Part shown: piece after piece, positions 38,715-45,864 of the stretch
How positions within the stretch are numbered: position 1 is the first letter of the stretch
Layout of the letters: every line of letters starts with the position of its first letter
Source: Peribacillus kribbensis DSM 17871
GTDB lineage: Bacteria > Bacillota > Bacilli > Bacillales > DSM-1321
Length of the DNA: 64,000 nt
Direction of reading: 5' to 3'
Assembly (NCBI RefSeq): GCF_000430765.1
Contig: NZ_AUMQ01000030.1
Coordinates: 62,001 to 126,000 of the forward strand
Notes under the pieces: generated by a model
The model's input: only the letters and a program-made list of their open reading frames with translations
What the model was told of the DNA's origin: nothing
Databases searched by the model: none
Program-made: the position numbers and the translations under genes

Positions 38715-40070
38715 TCAGGAAACGATTTCTGTTGATGAAAGCGGAATGGCAGCAGTTTCTTCCGGGGCAGGTTCAGGAATTAATTTTGTTATTTCGACAT
38801 ACTTGATATGATGCTCTTCCATTTCAATCACTTTAAATTCATAGGTATCGAATTGGAGGATGCCGCCCTGCTTGATATCAAAGTTTTCTGTAAGCACCCA
38901 GCCGCCTATTGTATCGATATCCTGATCATTGATGTCAAGCCCCAATAAATCATTAACCTCACTGATCAGAACCTTGGAATCCATAATATAATGAGCATCA
39001 TCCAACTTGCGGATCATTGGTATTTCATCTAAGTCAAATTCATCACGTATATCTCCGACGATTTCTTCCAGGATATCTTCAACTGTCACCAGCCCGGAGG
39101 TACCGCCGTACTCATCCATGAGGATGGCCATATGGATGCGCTCCTTCTGCATCTTGAGCAGCAGCTCATGAATGGGGATGTTGTCGATGACCCTGATGAT
39201 AGGGCGGACATATTGGGATAGGTTTTCCTTCGGCAGTTGTTGGTTGGATATTAAGTCTGTAAATATTTCCTTAACGTTAACCATGCCGATGATATGGTCC
39301 TTATCGCCGTCTATTATGGGGTACCTTGTAAACTTTTCTTCCTGTACCATGGTAAATAGCGCGGCTATTGTATCATCATTGGAAAGCGTAATAATTTCAG
39401 TACGGGGGACCATGATTTCCTTTGCAATCCGATCATCAAATTCGAAAATTTTATTTACATATTTGAATTCAGACTGGTTTATTTCGCCACTTTTATAGCT
39501 CTCTGACAGAATGATGCGGAGCTCTTCTTCAGAGTGAACAATATCATGCTCCGAGACGGTTTTAAAACCGAGTACCCTGGTAACCATTCTAGCCGAACCG
39601 TTCAGCACCCAAATAAAAGGGAACATGACTTTGTAAAACAGCATGAGCGGTCTGGCAGAAAGCAGGGTAATTTGTTCTGCTTTCTGAATGGCTACGGTCT
39701 TGGGGGCGAGTTCTCCAATTACCACATGAATGAAGGTAATGATTGAGAAGGCTGCCAAGATGGACAGAAGCTGTGCTGCACTTGCAGGGAGGTGCAGATA
39801 TATAAGCAATGGGCCGAGGAAATGCTCAAACGTCGGCTCCCCCAGCCATCCAAGTCCAAGGGCTGTTATTGTGATTCCCAGCTGGCAGGCAGATAGATAT
39901 TCGTCCAGGCTGCTTATGACCCTTTTAGCTGGAATGGCCTTCATATGCCCTTCTTCTATAAGCTGGTCAATACGGGAGCTTCTCACTTTGACAATGGCAA
40001 ACTCGGAAGCTACGAAAAAAGCTGTCAAGGCAATAAAAATGGCTATGAAAACCAAGTTTAATATGTCCAA
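38715..40070 (-). CDS. CNNM/CorC-type (hemolysin C family) transporter 1
   Basis: A 451-aa protein. The DUF21/CNNM membrane domain is ~1-200 ([45 protein letters not shown]). A CBS-pair follows (~210-335, with [11 protein letters not shown] and [30 protein letters not shown]), then a CorC/HlyC domain (~350-435). Homologues such as B. subtilis MpfA (YhdP) are implicated in Mg2+ efflux. It starts at TTG. Its leader shares a conserved block with the paralogue at 42223 (40101-40130 here). Confidence 0.88.
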   Translation of the reverse strand: MDILNLVFIAIFIALTAFFVASEFAIVKVRSSRIDQLIEEGHMKAIPAKRVISSLDEYLSACQLGITITALGLGWLGEPTFEHFLGPLLIYLHLPASAAQLLSILAAFSIITFIHVVIGELAPKTVAIQKAEQITLLSARPLMLFYKVMFPFIWVLNGSARMVTRVLGFKTVSEHDIVHSEEELRIILSESYKSGEINQSEFKYVNKIFEFDDRIAKEIMVPRTEIITLSNDDTIAALFTMVQEEKFTRYPIIDGDKDHIIGMVNVKEIFTDLISNQQLPKENLSQYVRPIIRVIDNIPIHELLLKMQKERIHMAILMDEYGGTSGLVTVEDILEEIVGDIRDEFDLDEIPMIRKLDDAHYIMDSKVLISEVNDLLGLDINDQDIDTIGGWVLTENFDIKQGGILQFDTYEFKVIEMEEHHIKYVEITKLIPEPAPEETAAIPLSSTEIVS

Positions 40071-40100
40071 ATAAGGTTCCTTCTCCTTAAATTCAGGAGA

Positions 40101-40130
40101 AAGGAGGTCACCTCCTGAAATGTTAGGTTT
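40101..40130 (-). promoter_or_regulatory. Conserved leader motif of CNNM gene 1
   Basis: Read on the minus strand: AAACCT-AACATTT-CAGGAGGTGACCTCCTT. The Shine-Dalgarno-like AGGAGGT is embedded in a near-palindrome (AGGAGGT/ACCTCCT) and is followed by a second stem TTCTCC/GGAGAA before the TTG start at 40070. The same order occurs at 43573-43602. Confidence 0.55.
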
Positions 40131-40169
40131 CTCGCTTGAGTAATTTAAATATTCTGTTAATTTTATCTT

Positions 40170-40235
40170 TTATGAATCAGCAATGTAAGTAATGGATGCA
40201 GCAGCATGACTTTTAGTGATCATCGCTAAATTCAT
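40170..40235 (-). CDS. 21-aa leader peptide candidate upstream of CNNM gene 1
   Basis: ATG with GAGGTGATGAG about 8 bases upstream. It encodes 21 residues, MNLAMITKSHAAASITYIAD plus Ser, and lies in the same direction as the transporter gene, about 100 bases before it. It may be a regulatory leader peptide. It is short and unsupported by homology. Confidence 0.3.
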   Translation of the reverse strand: MNLAMITKSHAAASITYIADS

Positions 40236-40457
40236 TGCCCCATCTCATCACCTCATTTCCAGAATTAAATATAAGTATAAAAAAATCTGCACTTTCAGTC
40301 AAATCCTCTAGAAAGATATTTAATTTACTACATATATATGGAGATTTTATACCTGATATTAAGGGTTTTTAAACTAAAAAAATTATTTAGTTTGACTAAT
40401 TCTGGTAACCGGTTCATATAGTAGTCTAGGCAGGACAAGTACAAGGGCGGGAAGAAA

Positions 40458-41024
40458 ATGGCGGAAAAGTTTACAGCGCTGCTCATTGGCAGCTTTCTTA
40501 TTGGAGTTGGCATAAATATTTTTTTGGTTCCCCATAAATTACTGGATGGGGGTGTGATCGGCCTCGGCCTTCTTATACATTATTATGCAGGTTTTCCTGC
40601 CGGCCTTTGCATGATTCTTATTTCGATTCCAATTTATATCATTGCCTGGCTGAGAAATCGGAACGTCTTTTATAACAGTCTTCACGGGCTGATTATTTCA
40701 TCGCTGTGCATCGATTTATTATCAGGAATCCATTTTAAACATGATTTTTCATTGCTGACCAGTTCACTGATTGGAGGTTTTCTCATCGGAACAGGAATCG
40801 GTCTGATGCTGCGGTATGATATCAGCACAGGAGGGACAGATCTTCTTGCGCAGCTTATCTCAAAGAAGACCGCGATCAATGTGGGAATCCTGATCTTTTT
40901 GATTGATGGAGCGGTTATTTCCGGAGGAATCGGCATAGTCGGATTTGGTGTATTTTTATATTCCTTCCTAACTATAGCAGCCGTAGGGGCCATGACATTT
41001 ATAACAGTTGTAAACAAGGCGTAA
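40458..41024 (+). CDS. YitT-family membrane protein lacking the C-terminal domain
   Basis: A 188-aa protein with five or six membrane segments. It shows the YitT family blocks: GVGINIFLVPHKLLDGGVIGLGLLI near the N-terminus, GFLIGTGIGLMLRYDISTGGTDLLAQL in the middle, and a terminal helix. Typical YitT proteins are ~280 aa with a C-terminal DUF2179 domain, which is absent here; the stop is clean, so this is a short natural form or an old truncation. The function of the family is unknown. Confidence 0.75.
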   Translation: MAEKFTALLIGSFLIGVGINIFLVPHKLLDGGVIGLGLLIHYYAGFPAGLCMILISIPIYIIAWLRNRNVFYNSLHGLIISSLCIDLLSGIHFKHDFSLLTSSLIGGFLIGTGIGLMLRYDISTGGTDLLAQLISKKTAINVGILIFLIDGAVISGGIGIVGFGVFLYSFLTIAAVGAMTFITVVNKA

Positions 41025-41223
41025 TGTAAATGTAACTTGTAGATGGTTTCTCCTTTAGGTAATGTTAAGGTGGAGATTAAAGGTATGGAAATGTTTTGCT
41101 TAACCACCATTCCATTTAATGGATGAATATACCAATATTTTGATACAGAGTTAAGTTTAAGTTAAGGAAAGCATGGGAAAATGAAAATAGAATGAATGAA
41201 CCCTTAACGGAGAGGTGAATTGA

Positions 41224-41391
41224 GTGGAAAGCGATATGATAGTGAAATTCAGGAACAAAGGTGTAAAAATAGAAAAGACTAAATCCAGATTGGAAGTATT
41301 CAAAAAGCTATTTCAAATGGACCCTTCCCTGCTCGCTTTGCCAGCCAGATCCTCTTCCAATTCTTTGAATTATATGAAAAACACAAAATGA
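41224..41391 (+). CDS. Small basic protein, 55 aa, unknown
   Basis: A GTG start after GGAGAGGTG. The 55-aa product begins ESDMIVKFRNKGVKIEKTKS and has a Lys-rich first half and a Ser/Asn-rich tail. A perfect terminator 7 bases after its stop (41398-41426) supports a real transcription unit. The region before it (41025-41223) is AT-rich promoter sequence. No family is recognised. Confidence 0.5.
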   Translation: MESDMIVKFRNKGVKIEKTKSRLEVFKKLFQMDPSLLALPARSSSNSLNYMKNTK

Positions 41392-41397
41392 GAAAAG

Positions 41398-41426
41398 AAA
41401 AAACACACCTTGAGGTGTGTTTTTTA
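41398..41426 (+). terminator. Terminator after the 55-aa gene
   Basis: AAAAACACACC/GGTGTGTTTTT stem with a 4-base loop. Confidence 0.85.
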
Positions 41427-41558
41427 CTGAATGGTATATATTGCAGCGGCGGTCTTATTTGCAAATCAGCCCTGTTGATGTATGCTAGTGATATTGACTT
41501 ATCATCTACATAAAGGCTCCTTCGTAATGGAAAGGGGCTGTTCATAAAGGGGAAAACC

Positions 41559-42170
41559 ATGAAGGATATAGTATATGAACTTTTGAATTTTTTTGCGGAT
41601 CTAGGCTACTTAGGGGTTGCACTTGGGTTAATGATTGAAATCATTCCAAGCGAAATCGTCCTTGGGTATGGCGGGTACCTTGTGGACCTTGGCCAGATGA
41701 ACTTTATAGGGGCTGTTATTGCCGGGGTAATAGGAGGAACCATCGCCCAGCTCTTTTTATATTGGGCTGGATACTATGGCGGGCGTCCTTTTCTGGAGAA
41801 GTACGGAAAATATATCCTCATTAATAAGCATCATATCGATGTTGCGGAGCAGTGGTTCGAGAAGTATGGGGGAGGAGTGGTATTTGGGGCCAGGTTCATT
41901 CCAGTGGTCCGGCATGCAATCTCCATTCCTGCAGGTATTGCAAAAATGCCTATCATGAAATTTATAGGCTATACCCTCGCCGCGATCATTCCATGGACTA
42001 TTGGCTTTATTTACCTTGGGACGGTCCTGGGGAAAAACTGGTCTCATATCAAGGAAGCAGCCTCTCCTTATGTAACACCTTTACTTTTTATTGCCGCGAT
42101 TTGTATCATCATATATATTCTGTGGAAAAGAAGGAAGACTCCTCCTGTCAGGACAGTGAGGAAAAAATAA
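41559..42170 (+). CDS. DedA-family membrane protein
   Basis: A 203-aa protein of the DedA/VTT superfamily, which includes undecaprenyl-phosphate and phospholipid flippases. Visible marks: EIIPSEIVLGYGGYLV with the conserved acidic residue, GGTIAQLFLYWAGYYGGRPF, the FGARFIPVVRHAISIPAGIAKM block (FxxRFxPxxR...xPAG), and the final segments. The C-terminus is basic. Carrier-lipid recycling would fit with uppP nearby, but this is inference. A bidirectional terminator follows. Confidence 0.87.
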   Translation: MKDIVYELLNFFADLGYLGVALGLMIEIIPSEIVLGYGGYLVDLGQMNFIGAVIAGVIGGTIAQLFLYWAGYYGGRPFLEKYGKYILINKHHIDVAEQWFEKYGGGVVFGARFIPVVRHAISIPAGIAKMPIMKFIGYTLAAIIPWTIGFIYLGTVLGKNWSHIKEAASPYVTPLLFIAAICIIIYILWKRRKTPPVRTVRKK

Positions 42171-42175
42171 TCACC

Positions 42176-42209
42176 AAAAAAGATGATTCCGGATGGAATC
42201 ATCTTTTTT
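42176..42209. terminator. Bidirectional terminator DedA / CNNM gene 2
   Basis: AAAAAGATGATTCC/GGAATCATCTTTTTT stem. Confidence 0.85.
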
Positions 42210-42222
42210 GTGCTTGGCATCA

Positions 42223-43542
42223 TCATTCAGCCGGTTCTTCTTCCGGTTCAGGCGGAATCCTGGTGACTTCGACATAGCGGATGGAATGCTCGTCCATTTC
42301 CGTCACTTTAAAGCTGTAGGAATCCCATACAATAATGTCCCCAGGAACTACTTCGTATTTTTCGGTGAGGATCAAGCCGCCAATGGTATCGACGTCTTCC
42401 TCTTCTAAATGAATTCCCAAAAGATCGTTGACCTCGGAGACTAGAACCTTGGCGTCAAGGATATAATGGCCTTCCTTGATTTTTCTGATTTCCGGCACTT
42501 CATCGAGGTCGAATTCATCGCGGATTTCCCCGACAATTTCCTCTAAAATATCTTCGACTGTCACCAGACCAGAGGTACCGCCATACTCATCCATCAGAAT
42601 CGCAAGGTGAATCCTGTCTTTCTGCATCTTGACCAGCAGATCATGAATGGGGATATTTTCAATTACCCTGATGACCGGACGGATATATTCCTCCAAGGTT
42701 GAAGAGCGATCGTTCTTGCTGACGAGCTGCGAAAAGATTTCTTTTATGTTTACCATACCAATGATGTGGTCCTTGTCTCCATCCGCAATCGGGTAGCGGG
42801 TAAACTTCTCCTCTCTTGCAATCTTAATGAAATCCTCAACGGTTTCATCCTTCATCAAGCTGACGATTTCTGTCCGGGGCACCATGATTTCCTTAGCAAG
42901 GCGGTTATCAAATTCAAAGATTTTATTCACATACCGATATTCAGACTGATTGATTTCACCGCTTTTAAAGCTTTCAGAAAGAATGATCCTCAATTCTTCC
43001 TCGGAATGGGCCAATTCATGCTCGGATGCCTGCTGAAGTCCGAATGCCCTGGTAAATAAGGAAGCAGATTTATTAAGCGTCCATATAAACGGAAAAGCTA
43101 TCCTGTTGAACCAAATCAGCGGCTTGGCGACAGCAAGGGCGATTTCCTCTGTTTTTTGAATGGCAAAGGTCTTGGGAGAAAGCTCTCCGACAACCACATG
43201 GAAAAAAGTGATAATGAAAAAGGCCAGTAAAAAGGATATAAAGTGGGAAAGCTGCGATGGAAGCTCAAGCTTATGGAACAGCGGTTCCAATATACTTTGG
43301 AATGTGGGTTCCCCCAGCCAGCCCAGGCCAAGCGATGTAAGAGTTATGCCGAGCTGGCAGGCTGATAAAAATTCATCCAGGTCGGACACTACTTTCCTGG
43401 CAGGAATAGCCCTTTTATTTCCTTCCTCCACGAGCTGGTCCAGCCTTGATGTCCTGATCCTTACAATGGCAAACTCCGATGCCACAAAGAATGCCGTGAT
43501 TGCAATCAGCAATATAACTAAAAATATATTCAATACGTTCAA
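42223..43542 (-). CDS. CNNM/CorC-type (hemolysin C family) transporter 2
   Basis: A 439-aa paralogue of the gene at 38715, similar over its whole length: DUF21 domain ([31 protein letters not shown]), CBS pair ([29 protein letters not shown]) and CorC/HlyC domain (~340-425). It starts at TTG (43542) after AAGGGAAC. An 11-codon frame beginning TTG-TCC lies just upstream, after AGGAGGTGA, and its TGA overlaps the transporter TTG, so the start may be translationally coupled. Mg2+ efflux is the role suggested by the family. Confidence 0.88.
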   Translation of the reverse strand: MNVLNIFLVILLIAITAFFVASEFAIVRIRTSRLDQLVEEGNKRAIPARKVVSDLDEFLSACQLGITLTSLGLGWLGEPTFQSILEPLFHKLELPSQLSHFISFLLAFFIITFFHVVVGELSPKTFAIQKTEEIALAVAKPLIWFNRIAFPFIWTLNKSASLFTRAFGLQQASEHELAHSEEELRIILSESFKSGEINQSEYRYVNKIFEFDNRLAKEIMVPRTEIVSLMKDETVEDFIKIAREEKFTRYPIADGDKDHIIGMVNIKEIFSQLVSKNDRSSTLEEYIRPVIRVIENIPIHDLLVKMQKDRIHLAILMDEYGGTSGLVTVEDILEEIVGEIRDEFDLDEVPEIRKIKEGHYILDAKVLVSEVNDLLGIHLEEEDVDTIGGLILTEKYEVVPGDIIVWDSYSFKVTEMDEHSIRYVEVTRIPPEPEEEPAE

Positions 43543-43572
43543 CTAGTTCCCTTGCCAGGCAGATGCCGGGAC

Positions 43573-43602
43573 AAGGAGTCACCTCCTGTATGTAAAGGTT
43601 TG
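43573..43602 (-). promoter_or_regulatory. Conserved leader motif of CNNM gene 2
   Basis: On the minus strand AAACCT-TTACATA-CAGGAGGTGAC-TCCTTG, matching the block at 40101-40130 although the rest of the leaders differ. AGGAG can pair with the CTCCT just downstream. The remaining leader (43603-43880) has no convincing gene. Confidence 0.55.
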
Positions 43603-43888
43603 TCTTATGGATGAAACCATGAGGGAGCTCAAGAATCGCCCATCCCCGTTCCAGCCCAGATAAACCCAGCAGCTGTTCATTCTTATGTAAGGTATAATTA
43701 AGTATTGTAACTCAAAGAGTATGAAATCCCATAATGATACGATGCAGATGGCTCCATATTTTCTCTAATTTCTTTTTATTGTTCTATATAATACCGGAGT
43801 CTATTACACCATATTGAGGACTTCTAATTTTTTTCTTGAATAAACATGGGATTTGCAGTATATTTTTAATGGAAAAATAAAATAAAAA

Positions 43889-43975
43889 CCCACAGGGGGA
43901 GCCCAAAGGCTGAGAGTGAACGTAAGAGTTCTGACCCTATGAACCTGTTAGTTAATACTAGCGTAGGGATGTGGT
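43889..43975 (+). promoter_or_regulatory. TPP riboswitch (THI element)
   Basis: All core parts of the thiamine pyrophosphate aptamer are present: closing stem CCACA/TGTGG, GGGGGAGCCC, the signature GGCTGAGAGTGA, then CTGACCCTATGAACCTG and GCGTAGGGA. It controls the thiamine transporter gene that follows by binding TPP. Confidence 0.95.
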
Positions 43976-44086
43976 TATGTGATAAGCAATTTGTGGAGTT
44001 ATCCGTAACCTCCCGCAGATTGTTTTTTATTTTCCTGCGGCTCTGTTCATATTGGCGTATACTGGCTCCTCTGGTTAAGGAGAGGC
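43976..44086 (+). promoter_or_regulatory. Expression platform of the TPP riboswitch
   Basis: Two candidate switching hairpins: GGAGTTA/TAACCTCC followed shortly by a T-rich stretch, and CTCCT/AGGAG (44066-44070 with 44078-44082), which hides the Shine-Dalgarno of thiT. The second suggests control of translation start; the first could allow termination. Which is used is not decidable by eye. Confidence 0.5.
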
Positions 44087-44090
44087 GTTT

Positions 44091-44696
44091 ATGAAAAATA
44101 ATGTACAAATGATGGTTGAAATGGCTGTGTTTGCAGCCCTTGCACTGCTCCTGGACATGGCTTCCAATTTTATCTTCTCCAGGATTTGGCCCCAGGGCGG
44201 CTCTGTGAGCATTGCTATGATCCCCATTTTTATCATGGCATACCGATGGGGAATCAAAGGCGGTGTGGTATCAGGACTGCTGCTGGGTGTCCTGCAGATT
44301 ATCACAGGTTTTGCAGTGATCAGCCATCCGGTTCAGGGAATTCTCGATTATCCACTGGCATTTCTGGTGATAGGTGCGGCAGGTGTATTTGCCCGAATCA
44401 TTCAAAAAAACTTTTTACAGGGAAGCCGAAGCAGGTCTTATCTTTATATGATTGCAGGAGTCTTTTTGGGAAGCTTCCTAAGATTCATTTGTCATTTTAT
44501 CTCCGGCATTGTCTTTTTCGGTTCATATGCGCCTAAAGGACAGCCAGTTGCTATTTATTCACTCGTTTATAATGGTACTTATATGGCGATCAATTTTATC
44601 ATTTCAGCTATTATTGTTGTTTTTCTTTATTCTACCGCTCACAGGGTACTATTTAAAAATGCAATGTATGCAAAAACCTATTCTAAACATCTATAA
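44091..44696 (+). CDS. thiT: Thiamine transporter ThiT (ECF S component)
   Basis: A 201-aa membrane protein with six segments, the substrate-binding subunit of an energy-coupling factor transporter. Features of ThiT/YuaJ are AALALLLDMASNFIFSRIWPQGGSVSIAMIPI early, the YRWGIKGG loop, and the late FICHFISGIVFFGSYAPKGQ with thiamine-binding aromatic residues. It works with the general EcfAA'T module, encoded elsewhere. It is directly governed by the TPP riboswitch. A bidirectional terminator follows. Confidence 0.93.
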   Translation: MKNNVQMMVEMAVFAALALLLDMASNFIFSRIWPQGGSVSIAMIPIFIMAYRWGIKGGVVSGLLLGVLQIITGFAVISHPVQGILDYPLAFLVIGAAGVFARIIQKNFLQGSRSRSYLYMIAGVFLGSFLRFICHFISGIVFFGSYAPKGQPVAIYSLVYNGTYMAINFIISAIIVVFLYSTAHRVLFKNAMYAKTYSKHL

Positions 44697-44705
44697 TCTG
44701 AATCG

Positions 44706-44738
44706 AATAAAAATCCCCTGCAGCTGCAGGGGATTTTA
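44706..44738. terminator. Bidirectional terminator thiT / usp
   Basis: AAAATCCCCTGCAG/CTGCAGGGGATTTT, a near-perfect palindrome. Confidence 0.85.
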
Positions 44739-44741
44739 TTG

Positions 44742-45260
44742 TTATTTGGCCACCAATACAGAACATGGAGAATTTTTTGTGATAGATCCGCTCACACTTC
44801 CCATAAAGAATTTTTCCAATCCGCTTTTACCGCTGTTGCCGACAATAAGAAGATCCACGTTATGGTCAGCCGCATACCGGCAGATGCTGTCTGCGGGGCT
44901 GCCATCCAATACTTCAAATTTAGCATGCGACATCCTCGGCCCAAGCGTGTCCTTAATGTTCGATTCCATCTCCAGGATAGGATCTGTATGATTCGCGCCT
45001 TCACTGAAAACCGCATCCCGGTAGTTGATGGGGGTCGGCATAATGGGCTGAATCTGTGCAGGATCAACATAGAGATTTTCCTTCGCAAGGGAAGAACCGC
45101 CTGCTTCAGTGCCGAAAGCATCTCTTGATCCGTCATATACATGGAGGACCGTCAGTTCTGCTTCAGAATCTGTTTTTAAGAGGCTTGCGGCCATGCGGAC
45201 TGCCTGTTTGCCGCCATCGCTTCCATCATAGGCTACTGCAATATGTTTGAACATATTCAT
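44742..45260 (-). CDS. Universal stress protein (UspA family)
   Basis: A 172-aa protein with the Usp Rossmann-like fold. It starts MNMFKHIAVAYDGSDGGKQA and ends with the ATP-binding motif G-N-S-G-K-S-G followed by MGSVSGSI (the GxxG-x9-G[S/T] type). The ATG at 45260 has a GAGAGGAG site; the frame extends further upstream without one. A longer than usual insert (~residues 45-95) follows the second strand. General stress or survival roles are typical. Confidence 0.87.
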   Translation of the reverse strand: MNMFKHIAVAYDGSDGGKQAVRMAASLLKTDSEAELTVLHVYDGSRDAFGTEAGGSSLAKENLYVDPAQIQPIMPTPINYRDAVFSEGANHTDPILEMESNIKDTLGPRMSHAKFEVLDGSPADSICRYAADHNVDLLIVGNSGKSGLEKFFMGSVSGSITKNSPCSVLVAK

Positions 45261-45528
45261 GATGACTCCTCTCCCGATAAATTTGATAAAATAACAATTG
45301 CTTTCTGATGCTTCCATCATCTTTTTGTCATAATTAGGTACTTATTGGATATATACCCTGAAATGATCGGGAAATATCCAAGGATTATATAAAAACTTCA
45401 TCCATCCATCTCCCTATAACATGATTCCTTATATAAATATACGAAATATTTAGACTTTGTCGAAAAATATGCCAAAAGTCCAATGTTAAATATTGGTGAG
45501 TGAAGTATCATATGACTTAAGAGGTGAT

Positions 45529-45711
45529 ATGATGGAACGAATGACCAGCGATTTAAAGAGGCACCCCACCATTAATCGATGCTTAAAACATCTTTCTGTC
45601 ATAGGTGCCGACGATAAAACCAAGCAAATCGTGTATATGTATATGGAGACTTTATACCAGGAATTATCCAGCCAAATTAAAAAAGAAGGCAATTACATAA
45701 ATGGAAAGTAA
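45529..45711 (+). CDS. Small helical protein, 60 aa, unknown
   Basis: A 60-aa protein from ATG 45529 (or 45532), with AAGAGGTGAT upstream: MMERMTSDLKRHPTINRCLK, then HLSVIGADDKTKQIVYMYMETLYQEL. It is mostly amphipathic helix with a single Cys and no membrane segment. It appears to be a Bacillus-type conserved small protein, but I cannot name it. A terminator-like AGCAG/CTGCT hairpin with T7 (45719-45751) follows. Confidence 0.6.
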   Translation: MMERMTSDLKRHPTINRCLKHLSVIGADDKTKQIVYMYMETLYQELSSQIKKEGNYINGK

Positions 45712-45864
45712 CAAGGGAAGCAGCGGGCATGAGATTGTCTCTGCTTTTTTTATTGGATCAGATAGAAATGTGTCATTTTAAAAGATTAGTGGTATAGAAT
45801 ATCAAGTTTTCTGTTTTAAGAAGATAGGGAATGATAAGATAATCTACTACTGGGGAGAGTTCGT

